DNA from: Alphaproteobacteria bacterium
GTDB lineage: Bacteria > Pseudomonadota > Alphaproteobacteria > Rhodobacterales > Rhodobacteraceae
Direction of reading: 5' to 3'
Length of the DNA: 64,000 nucleotides
Assembly (NCBI GenBank): GCA_030427405.1
Contig: JAUHXK010000010.1
Location: 62,001-126,000 of the forward strand
Of this stretch, positions 53,487-59,733 are shown in pieces (position 1 is the first letter of the stretch; each line of letters opens with the position of its first letter). Below the pieces are notes generated by a model. It ran no database searches. It worked only from the letters and a program-made list of their open reading frames with translations, and was not told the origin of the DNA. Position numbers and translations under genes: made by a program.

Positions 53487-54251
53487 TTAGCGGGGGGGCA
53501 GGCGCACCGCGCCGTCCAGACGAATGGTTGTGCCGTTCAGGAACGGGTTCTCTGCGATCTGCCCGGCCAGCAAGGCGAACTCGTGCGCTTCGCCAAGGCG
53601 GGCGGGAAAGGGGATGTTGGCCGTGATCTTGGCGGCGACCTCTTCCGGCAGACCTTCCATCATCGGGGTGTGGAACAGGCCCGGCGCGATGGCCATGACC
53701 CGGATGCCCGATTGTGCGAATTCACGCGCCGCCGGCAGGCACATCGAGGCGATGGCCCCTTTGGATGCGGCGTAAGCGGCCTGACCCAACTGCCCGTCCT
53801 GCCATGCGACTGACGCGGTGTTGATGATCACGCCGCGTTCGCCGTCCTTCAGCGGGTCCAGTTGCGCCATGCGCATGGCTGCGTGACTCATGACGTTGTA
53901 GGTGCCAAAAAGATTCACGCGCAGGGTTCTTTCGAACACGTCAAAGGACAGCTTGTTTTCACGCCCCACGATCCGCGCGGCCATGCCGACACCGGCGCAG
54001 CTGATCGAAATCCGGGGGGCTGACCCGAAATGCGCGGTTGCGGTGTCGAAAGCGTCGCCGACAGCGGCTTCGTCGCTGACATCGGCCTGTAAGGCCAGGC
54101 CGCCGATCTCGTCCGCGACGGTCTTGGCGCCGTCACCGTTGAAATCCAGGACGGCGACCTTTGCGCCCAGGGCGGCAAAGTGCCTTGCGGTTGCAGCACC
54201 CAATCCGCTGCCGCCGCCGGTGACCAACGCGACGCTTTCACTTATCTGCAT
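53487..54251 (-). CDS. SDR family 3-hydroxyacyl-CoA dehydrogenase-like protein
   Basis: A 254-residue SDR. The glycine motif is TGGGSGLGAATARHF (~residues 10-24), NTASVAWQDGQLGQAAYAASK carries the Ser-Tyr-Lys triad, and the insertion MAQLDPLKDGERGVIINTAS is typical of type II 3-hydroxyacyl-CoA dehydrogenases (HSD10-like). It would oxidise 3-hydroxy-3-arylpropanoyl-CoA. It is the first gene of the leftward unit (10 bp before the crotonase), preceded by the TTGGTATG repeats at 54267-54290. A thiolase is not encoded in the window. Confidence 0.86.
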   Translation of the reverse strand: MQISESVALVTGGGSGLGAATARHFAALGAKVAVLDFNGDGAKTVADEIGGLALQADVSDEAAVGDAFDTATAHFGSAPRISISCAGVGMAARIVGRENKLSFDVFERTLRVNLFGTYNVMSHAAMRMAQLDPLKDGERGVIINTASVAWQDGQLGQAAYAASKGAIASMCLPAAREFAQSGIRVMAIAPGLFHTPMMEGLPEEVAAKITANIPFPARLGEAHEFALLAGQIAENPFLNGTTIRLDGAVRLPPR

Positions 54252-54266
54252 GACGAAACCTCGGTT

Positions 54267-54290
54267 TTGGTATGATCAATCATTGGTATG
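54267..54290. promoter_or_regulatory. Repeat element upstream of the hydroxycinnamate operon
   Basis: TTGGTATG occurs at 54267-54274 and again at 54283-54290 (16-bp period). The stretch TGATCAATCATTGGTAT (54273-54289) matches a 17-bp stretch at 57629-57645 at 15 positions. It lies 16 bp upstream of the SDR start, so it is a candidate MarR operator. Confidence 0.55.
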
Positions 54291-54341
54291 CCTCATATCT
54301 AATTTCATGCGGGCCGGGCGGGTCCCGCAGCAACCGGTTTG

Positions 54342-55649
54342 CTAGGGGATCAGGAACAGGGTGATGGCCGGGAACAGAACCAGGATGATGACGCGGACGA
54401 TGTCAGAAGTGACAAACCACATCACCGCCTTATAGGTCTGAACCATCGGGGTGGACCGGTCCATTGCGTTGATGATGAACAGGTTCATGCCGACAGGTGG
54501 CGTAATCAGCCCGACCTCGACCACAATCAGCACCAGGATGCCGAACCAGATCGCCACATGCTCGGGGCTCATTCCGAAATCCAGCGCACTGATGACCGGA
54601 AAGAAGATCGGAATTGTCAGCAGGATCATCGACAGGCTGTCCATCAGGCAGCCGAAGATCAGGTAGAACACCAGGATCAGGCTCAGAACCATCCACGGGC
54701 TGAGACCCAGGCTGACGACCCAGCCGGACAGTTCCTGCGGCACCTGGGTCAGGGCCAGGAAGCTGTTGTAAAGCCCCGCGCCCAGCACGATGAAGAAGAT
54801 CATCGCGGTGCTGGTGGCCGTGGCAATGATGCTTTCGACAAATACCTTCCAGTTCAGGTTCCCCGACACAAGCGCGATGACGCCGGTGCCCGCGGCACCC
54901 ACGGCCGCGCCTTCGGTCGGGGTGAACCAGCCCAGGTAAATCCCGCCGACAACCAGCCCAAAAACCAGCAGAACGGGCCATACATCCAGCAGCGCGCGCA
55001 TGCGTTCGGCATAGGGGATCGCTTCACGCGTTCCGGCGGCATCGGGGTACATGCGCACATAGATCGAGATGGTAATGATATAGCCAAGCGCCGCCAGCAG
55101 GCCGGGGACGAAGGCGGCCAGAAACAGTTTGGCGATGTTCTGTTCGGTCAGGATCGCATAGATCACCAGGATCACCGATGGCGGGATCAGGATGCCCAGC
55201 GTCCCGCCTGCGGCCAGCGTCGCCGTGGAAAACCCGCCGGAATAACCATAGCGGCGCAGCTCGGGCAGAGCGACGCGGCTCATCGTGGCGGCTGTGGCCA
55301 GCGACGATCCGCAGATGGCGCCGAACCCCGCGCAGGCCCCGACCGCGGCCATCGCGACACCGCCCTTGCGGTGGCCCAGCCAGCTTTCGGCGGCCTTGAA
55401 CAGGGCCGAGGACATGCCCGACAGGGTGGCGAACTGCCCCATCAGCAGGAACATCGGAATGATGGTCAGCGAATAGCTTGAGAAGGTTGAATAGGTTTCG
55501 GTCTTGAGCTTGGCCATGAACATGTTGGGGCCGCCCATGGCGAAATACAGCCCACCGATCCCGCAAAGCAGCATGGCCAGGCCAATTGGCGCACGCAGGA
55601 AAATCATGATCAGCAGGACGGGGAAGGACAAGTAGCCCATTTCAAGCAT
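54342..55649 (-). CDS. TRAP transporter large permease (DctM)
   Basis: A 435-residue TRAP large membrane subunit with about 11-12 hydrophobic helices. Visible: FLRAPIGLAMLLCGIGGLYFAM near the N-terminus, GSSLATAATMSRVALPELRRYGYSGGFSTATLAAGGTLGILIPPSVILVIYAILTEQNI core (shown by LAAGGTLGILIPPSVILVIY), and GLITPPVGMNLFIINAM at the end. It works with DctQ and DctP in sodium-driven import of an organic acid. I chose the ATG at 55649 (TGACCATG after the DctQ stop). The aromatic neighbours suggest a hydroxycinnamate or other aromatic acid as cargo. Confidence 0.92.
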   Translation of the reverse strand: MLEMGYLSFPVLLIMIFLRAPIGLAMLLCGIGGLYFAMGGPNMFMAKLKTETYSTFSSYSLTIIPMFLLMGQFATLSGMSSALFKAAESWLGHRKGGVAMAAVGACAGFGAICGSSLATAATMSRVALPELRRYGYSGGFSTATLAAGGTLGILIPPSVILVIYAILTEQNIAKLFLAAFVPGLLAALGYIITISIYVRMYPDAAGTREAIPYAERMRALLDVWPVLLVFGLVVGGIYLGWFTPTEGAAVGAAGTGVIALVSGNLNWKVFVESIIATATSTAMIFFIVLGAGLYNSFLALTQVPQELSGWVVSLGLSPWMVLSLILVFYLIFGCLMDSLSMILLTIPIFFPVISALDFGMSPEHVAIWFGILVLIVVEVGLITPPVGMNLFIINAMDRSTPMVQTYKAVMWFVTSDIVRVIILVLFPAITLFLIP

Positions 55650-55651
55650 GG

Positions 55652-56236
55652 TCAATGTGCGGCCTCCCCGCGGTAGGGCAGGATATGCCGCCCGGTGACA
55701 AGTTCGATGACCTGTGCAATCGCGCAATAGATGGCGACAAGCGATGCGACCAGGGCGGCGACAAAGCTCAGCCCATAGGCCCACCAGACAGGAAATTGCA
55801 GCAGAAACGTGGTCTCGCCATAGTCGAGCTTGCTTTGAAGGCCGACATACAGGCGCCAGGTTATCAACAGGATGACCAGCGACAGGATGATTTCCCAGAA
55901 CGTGACGATCACCTTGTTTGCCTTTTCAGGCAAGGCGTTGGTGAACACGTCGACCGTGGCGTGCGACCCGTAAAGCTGGCAGATCGGCAGGAACGAGAAT
56001 ATGGCAAAGGCGACCCCGGCTTCGACCAGTTCAAAGTCACCGGTGACCGGGCCGACGCCTGTCGCGATCAGGACCTGTGCGGCGGATTCGGACATGGCGG
56101 TCAGGAACTCTGAATGCCCCAGGGTGTTCAGGCCGCGTCCCAGGACGCTGACACAGGTCAGCACGACCAGGGCCGTCAGCACCAGACCACCGAGAATGGC
56201 CATGAAACGCGCGATGCGTTCTACCATCTTGTTCAT
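55652..56236 (-). CDS. TRAP transporter small permease (DctQ)
   Basis: A 194-residue four-helix membrane protein of the DctQ type (MVERIARFMAILGGLVLTALVVLT start, and KANKVIVTFWEIILSLVILLITWRLY). It assembles with the large permease. GGAGAG lies about 5 nt before the ATG at 56236. It begins 59 bp after the DctP stop, past a strong hairpin with a T-run. Confidence 0.88.
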   Translation of the reverse strand: MNKMVERIARFMAILGGLVLTALVVLTCVSVLGRGLNTLGHSEFLTAMSESAAQVLIATGVGPVTGDFELVEAGVAFAIFSFLPICQLYGSHATVDVFTNALPEKANKVIVTFWEIILSLVILLITWRLYVGLQSKLDYGETTFLLQFPVWWAYGLSFVAALVASLVAIYCAIAQVIELVTGRHILPYRGEAAH

Positions 56237-56257
56237 GATACTCTCCGGAAAAAGGGG

Positions 56258-56287
56258 CGCCCCGGCCGGTCAGTCCCGGCCGGGGCG
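56258..56287 (-). terminator. Strong hairpin with T-run between dctP and dctQ
   Basis: CCGGCCGGGGCG (56276-56287) pairs perfectly over 12 bp with CGCCCCGGCCGG (56258-56269), loop 6 nt. In the leftward direction it is followed by CCCC then TTTTT. It looks like an attenuating terminator that would raise DctP over DctQM. Confidence 0.7.
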
Positions 56288-56295
56288 ACGTCGGA

Positions 56296-57336
56296 TCAGT
56301 TGCTCGTATATTGCGAGATCAGTTCGAGCGCACGGGCGCGCAGGCCGGTGCCGTCCAGTCCGTTTTCATCCATCTCGGCAATCCAGGCGTCGGTGGTCGG
56401 CTGCGACGCGGCCTTCCATTCCTCGACCTGTTCGGGGCTGAGCGTGATGATGTTGTTGCCGCGTTCCATCGCCTGCTTGTGGGGTCCGGCATCATCCGCC
56501 TGCATCTGCTTGCCGGCAAAGGCCGAGAATTCGGCGCCCGAGTTGGCGTCGATAATCGCTTTCAGATCATCCGGCAGCGCGTCCCAGCGATCCTTGTTCA
56601 TCGCAAAGATGAAAGTGGTCGTATAGAGCGTGTCGTCGCCAAAGGTGGTGTGGTTGTCGACCAGTTCGGTGACTTTCAACGCGCCGGTCACTTCCCACGG
56701 AATGACGGTGGCGTCGATCACGCCCTTCGACAGTGCCTCGGGGACTGCGGGCACCGGCATGCCGACCGGCGTTGCGCCAAGGGAACTGAACATGCCGTTG
56801 GTCACCCGCGTGGGTGCGCGCAGTTTCACGCCATTCAGGTCGTCGATGCTTTCGATGGGGGTCTTGGAATGGATCAGACCCGGACCATGCACCCAAAGCC
56901 CAAGGACTTTGAACTGCTTGAAATCATCATCCATCATGGTTTCTTCGGCCAGATCCCAATACGCGCGCGAGACGGCTTCGGCATTGGTCATGGTGAAGGG
57001 CAGTTCAAACACCTCGGTCCGCGGAAAGCGGCCGGGGGTGTAACCCGAAACGGTCCAGACGATATCGGCAACACCGTCAATGGCCTGGTCGATCAGCTGG
57101 GGCGGTTTGCCGCCCAGTTGCATCGCCGGAAAACGCTGGATCTCGATCCGGCCATCGGATTCCGCCTCGATCTTGTCAGCCCAGACATCCAGGATGTTTT
57201 TTGGCACGTTGGCCTGTGCTGGCAGGAACTGATGCATCCGCAGCGTTACCTCGGCCGCCAGGGCTCCGGTTGTCATGGCGCCGAATGCAATCGCCGCCAC
57301 TGCAGACTTCAGTAGGTTTCTGCGCAAGTTGGTCAT
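56296..57336 (-). CDS. TRAP transporter solute-binding protein (DctP)
   Basis: A 346-residue periplasmic binding protein. The signal peptide has an RR pair (MTNLRRNLLKSAVAAIAFG, cleavage near GALAAEVT). The mature domain shows LRMHQFLPAQANVPKNIL, a conserved ligand-Arg segment LNGVKLRAPTRVTNGMFSSLGATPVGMP (shown by GVKLRAPTRV and GATPVGMP, ~residues 170-195) and LSKGVIDATVIPWEV. It captures a carboxylated solute for the permeases. GGGAGGAGACC precedes the ATG at 57336. A TATAAT box lies 60 bp upstream. Confidence 0.92.
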   Translation of the reverse strand: MTNLRRNLLKSAVAAIAFGAMTTGALAAEVTLRMHQFLPAQANVPKNILDVWADKIEAESDGRIEIQRFPAMQLGGKPPQLIDQAIDGVADIVWTVSGYTPGRFPRTEVFELPFTMTNAEAVSRAYWDLAEETMMDDDFKQFKVLGLWVHGPGLIHSKTPIESIDDLNGVKLRAPTRVTNGMFSSLGATPVGMPVPAVPEALSKGVIDATVIPWEVTGALKVTELVDNHTTFGDDTLYTTTFIFAMNKDRWDALPDDLKAIIDANSGAEFSAFAGKQMQADDAGPHKQAMERGNNIITLSPEQVEEWKAASQPTTDAWIAEMDENGLDGTGLRARALELISQYTSN

Positions 57337-57395
57337 GGTCTCCTCCCTTGATGACCTATGAGGATCACTCGTGAGATTAGTGATTGCTCATAATG

Positions 57396-57401
57396 ATTAT
57401 A
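57396..57401 (-). promoter_or_regulatory. -10 box candidate for dctP
   Basis: On the minus strand TATAAT occupies 57401-57396, 60 bp before the dctP start, within an A/T-rich patch that stands out from the GC-rich surroundings. A -35 box (TGGACG) is 15 bp further upstream and is a poor match. Confidence 0.4.
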
Positions 57402-57428
57402 GAGTATAACTATTTTCGTCCAGCTTTT

Positions 57429-57578
57429 TTATCCCTTAGGTTTCAGTGGCTTTGTGGCCGGACGCTGTTTGGCATGCGTGGGGCAGGGTGATTCTGCACC
57501 CTCTGGATACTGTCGCGATTTGGTGATGTGCAGGTGCCGGGTCACGCCGGTTGCTGCCAGGATCCACTCTATGCGCAT
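57429..57578 (-). CDS. Small protein candidate, 49 residues
   Basis: This reading frame starts with MRIEWILAATG and ends KPLKPKG before a TAA. A strong GGGAGGAG ribosome-binding site lies about 7 nt upstream of the ATG at 57578. The predicted product has a short hydrophobic start and a basic, Pro/Lys-rich tail. I recognise no family. It lies 93 bp upstream of dctP on the same strand, downstream of the 57627-57688 operator elements, so it could be the first gene of the TRAP transcript or a translated leader. The alternative is that it is a non-coding leader with a fortuitous site. Confidence 0.45.
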   Translation of the reverse strand: MRIEWILAATGVTRHLHITKSRQYPEGAESPCPTHAKQRPATKPLKPKG

Positions 57579-57626
57579 GAAAATCTCCTCCCGCGTCTAC
57601 ACTGCCTTGCGTGGGGGCAAAGGTAA

Positions 57627-57645
57627 ATTGATCAATCATCGGCAT
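57627..57645. promoter_or_regulatory. Second copy of the MarR-like element
   Basis: ATTGATCAAT (57627-57636) is a perfect 10-bp palindrome. The stretch 57629-57645 repeats the element upstream of the SDR gene (54273-54289) at 15 of 17 positions. It lies about 50 bp upstream of the small-protein start, in position to control leftward transcription. Confidence 0.55.
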
Positions 57646-57688
57646 TAGTTTCGAAATACGGAAACTAATGGCGGCAAATACCGTATTT
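57643..57688. repeat. Interleaved inverted repeats
   Basis: CATTAGTTTC (57643-57652) pairs with GAAACTAATG (57661-57670), spacer 8 bp. AAATACGG (57654-57661) pairs with CCGTATTT (57681-57688). The second repeat starts inside the first, so as RNA they would be mutually exclusive stems; as DNA they would be two overlapping operators. Confidence 0.65.
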
Positions 57689-57810
57689 TCTTTCCCTTTT
57701 CGCCAAAGGCCGCCCGCACGGTACAGGATATGCCCCTGTATGTGGTCCAGCCGGGTTTGGGGCCGGCTGGTGCTTGGATGGGGCGGTGTCTGTCCGGTTG
57801 CGCGCTAAAA

Positions 57811-57828
57811 TGTTCCCGAACGGGAACA
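57811..57828. promoter_or_regulatory. HipB-type operator 1
   Basis: TGTTCCCGAACGGGAACA, an 18-bp palindrome with only the central AA breaking symmetry. It is the first of three copies upstream of hipB. Confidence 0.7.
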
Positions 57829-57860
57829 ATTTTGGCCATGTGGCCCTCGGTCCTTTGAAA

Positions 57861-57878
57861 AGTGCCCGATCGGGAACA
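57861..57878. promoter_or_regulatory. HipB-type operator 2
   Basis: AGTGCCCGATCGGGAACA, the second copy, starting 50 bp after the first. The right arm is intact; the left arm carries substitutions. Confidence 0.68.
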
Positions 57879-57885
57879 TTTTGGC

Positions 57886-57913
57886 TTGATTTTGGGATTT
57901 TGCGTCATATGTT
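57886..57913 (+). promoter_or_regulatory. Candidate hipBA promoter
   Basis: TTGATT (57886-57891) and TATGTT (57908-57913) have a 16-bp spacer. The -10 box overlaps operator 3, so HipB binding would block it. Confidence 0.45.
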
Positions 57914-57927
57914 CCCGATCAGGAACA
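57910..57927. promoter_or_regulatory. HipB-type operator 3
   Basis: TGTTCCCGATCAGGAACA, the third copy, starting 49 bp after the second and ending 32 bp before the hipB start. Confidence 0.7.
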
Positions 57928-57959
57928 TTATTGTGGCCCAACAAGGCAGAGGTGCCGTC

Positions 57960-58289
57960 ATGCAACGTGACAATCCGCCGACCCATTCGACCGACGCGGC
58001 GACCTCGGGCGCCGAGGACGCACGTCGTTTCGGGCAGATGGTGCGTGCGCGCAGAAAGGCGCAGGGGTTGCGGCAGGAAGACGTGGCCAGCGCCACCGGG
58101 GTTGGGCGGCGCTATATCGTCGATATGGAAAACGGCAAGCCAACCCTGCGGATCGGCCCGGCGCTCAGGATTGCGCGGTATCTGGGAATTGTTCCCACGG
58201 TTCAGGCGTCCGCCTCGGTGGTGCCGGGCGATGACCTGCCTGACGGGGTCGCGGATGACGCGGCCGGACTGCCGCCGCTGGAAGACTGA
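57960..58289 (+). CDS. hipB: HipB-like antitoxin, helix-turn-helix
   Basis: A 109-residue XRE-type helix-turn-helix protein. The DNA-binding core is visible as FGQMVRARRKAQGLRQEDVASATGVGRRYIVDMENGKPTL (FGQMVRARRK, LRQEDVASATGV, YIVDMENGKP; residues ~20-60). I chose the ATG at 57960 with AGAGGT just upstream; the longer frame would run through the operator array. It ends one base before hipA. In HipBA systems the antitoxin neutralises the kinase and represses the operon, which fits the three palindromes upstream. Confidence 0.85.
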   Translation: MQRDNPPTHSTDAATSGAEDARRFGQMVRARRKAQGLRQEDVASATGVGRRYIVDMENGKPTLRIGPALRIARYLGIVPTVQASASVVPGDDLPDGVADDAAGLPPLED

Positions 58290-58290
58290 G

Positions 58291-59574
58291 ATGAAGATTT
58301 ATTACGAAAACCGCGAAGTCGCGGAAATCGAGGCCACAGCCCTGGGCGCGCGGCTGACCTATGCCCAAAGCTGGCAAGGCTTGCAGGGGGCTTTTCCGGT
58401 TTCGACCCGCATGCCGCTGGACGCCCCGAACCACGGCGAAACCGAGGTTCTGCCCTGGGTGGCCAACCTGTTGCCCGAAGACCGCCAGCTTGAGATGGTG
58501 GCGCGCGCCACCGGGGCGTCACAGGCCGACCCGCTGGCTCTGCTGGCCAGTATCGGGCGCGACACTTCGGGGGCAATGTCTTTTGCGGCGCGGGGCCTGA
58601 CGCATATGGCAAGCCGGCCCGTCCCGGACGAAGATGCCCTGGAACGCATCATCGAAGAACTGCCGAAAAAGCCGTTTCTGGTCGGGGACGAAGGCGTTTC
58701 GATGTCGTTGGCCGGAGTGCAGACCAAGATCGGTGTGCATCTGGATGACACAGGCGCGGTCTGCATCCCGATTGATGGTGCGCCTTCGACCTGGATTCTG
58801 AAACCTGACGCCGCCGCATTGCCAGGCGGGGTGTATAACGAGGCGCTTTGCCTGCGCCTGGCCCGGCTGGTCGGCATTCCGGCCCCGGACATCCGGCTGG
58901 GCCGCGCTGGCGCGCGCCGGTTCCTTCTGGTGCAACGGTATGATCGGTTGCAGCAGAACGGCATCTGGCGGCGCCTGCATCAAGAGGATATGTGCCAGGC
59001 CCTGGGCCAGATGCCCAGTGCAAAATACGAGAATAACGCCACCGGCCAGCGCGGCCCGCGGGTCCGCGATATCGTCGGCGTGATGCGCAGTTTCGACCCG
59101 TTGCGCGGGGTCCTGTCGATCTTTGATTACGTGATCTTCAACGCGATCACCTGCAACACGGATGCCCATGCCAAGAACTATTCGGTCATGGTGCTGCCGA
59201 CCGGGGTGCGGATGGCCCCGATCTATGACGTTATGTGTGCCAAGCTGTGGGCAGGCATTACCAGGAAACAGGCCATGTCAATCGCAACCAAGCGGGACGG
59301 GGACTATTTCAAAGGGCGCCATTGGCAGCGCGAGGCCGCGCTGTGCGGTCTGAGCCAAAGCGCGGTTCTGAAACGGGTAAATGATTTGTGTGCGGCCGTT
59401 ATCACTCAATTGCCGCAGGCCGTCAGTGACATAACGGAGATGGACGGCGATGCCGCCTCCTGGGTGGCCCAGGTCAGCGGCTTTGTCGAGGAGCGGGCGC
59501 ACTTCCTGGTGAACGGTCTGGCCGAGCAGGACCCGAATGCCGCCGCCTGGGCGCAGGAGCGGCTGGAGGCCTGA
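58291..59574 (+). CDS. hipA: HipA-like serine/threonine kinase toxin
   Basis: A 427-residue HipA kinase. The N-terminal domain begins MKIYYENREVAEIE. The conserved Ser/phosphorylation loop region is GVSMSLAGVQTKIGVHL (~residues 137-153), the ATP-binding Lys is in STWILKPDAAA, and the catalytic Asp and Asn lie in NTDAHAKNYSVM (~residues 288-299), with the metal-binding Asp in PIYDVMCA. HipA toxins phosphorylate targets such as glutamyl-tRNA synthetase and cause growth arrest. The catalytic residues look intact. The target of this one is unknown. Confidence 0.9.
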   Translation: MKIYYENREVAEIEATALGARLTYAQSWQGLQGAFPVSTRMPLDAPNHGETEVLPWVANLLPEDRQLEMVARATGASQADPLALLASIGRDTSGAMSFAARGLTHMASRPVPDEDALERIIEELPKKPFLVGDEGVSMSLAGVQTKIGVHLDDTGAVCIPIDGAPSTWILKPDAAALPGGVYNEALCLRLARLVGIPAPDIRLGRAGARRFLLVQRYDRLQQNGIWRRLHQEDMCQALGQMPSAKYENNATGQRGPRVRDIVGVMRSFDPLRGVLSIFDYVIFNAITCNTDAHAKNYSVMVLPTGVRMAPIYDVMCAKLWAGITRKQAMSIATKRDGDYFKGRHWQREAALCGLSQSAVLKRVNDLCAAVITQLPQAVSDITEMDGDAASWVAQVSGFVEERAHFLVNGLAEQDPNAAAWAQERLEA

Positions 59575-59619
59575 CCTGCCCGCAGGGCGCATGGCTGGGT
59601 TTCGGGCCTTTTCGCTAAC

Positions 59620-59636
59620 TTGACTCAAACAGTCGA
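59620..59636 (+). promoter_or_regulatory. Inverted repeat/-35 region before the TonB receptor gene
   Basis: TTGACT (59620-59625) and AGTCGA (59631-59636) form an imperfect inverted repeat with a 5-bp spacer. TTGACT could also be a -35 box with TATACC (59641-59646) at a short 15-bp spacing. A metal or substrate regulator may act here. Confidence 0.35.
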
Positions 59637-59733
59637 CTTCTATACCGCGAACCGCGTCAGCCAGCTGTGCGGTCCCCGGACCCTTTCGCCCGCAATTCTC
59701 AGAAAACCAAAAATACCGAGAGGGACAGACCAC

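Larger units (their letters stand above)
57337..57959. other. 623-bp regulatory gap between dctP and hipB
   Basis: This stretch has no long gene. It contains a dctP-proximal promoter (57396-57401), a 49-codon leftward small frame (57429-57578), the MarR-like element (57627-57645), interleaved inverted repeats (57643-57688), and three HipB-type operators (57811-57927). It is the densest regulatory region in the window. Confidence 0.75.

Noticed and set aside
57436-57645. Other small frames overlapping the 49-codon candidate (57436-57645 minus, 57454-57648 plus)
   Set aside because: They lack a ribosome-binding site, and the first begins inside the operator elements.
57811-57927. CRISPR-like array of three evenly spaced repeats
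   Set aside because: The units are only 18 bp, palindromic and degenerate, with just three copies and no cas genes. They fit repressor operators before hipBA.
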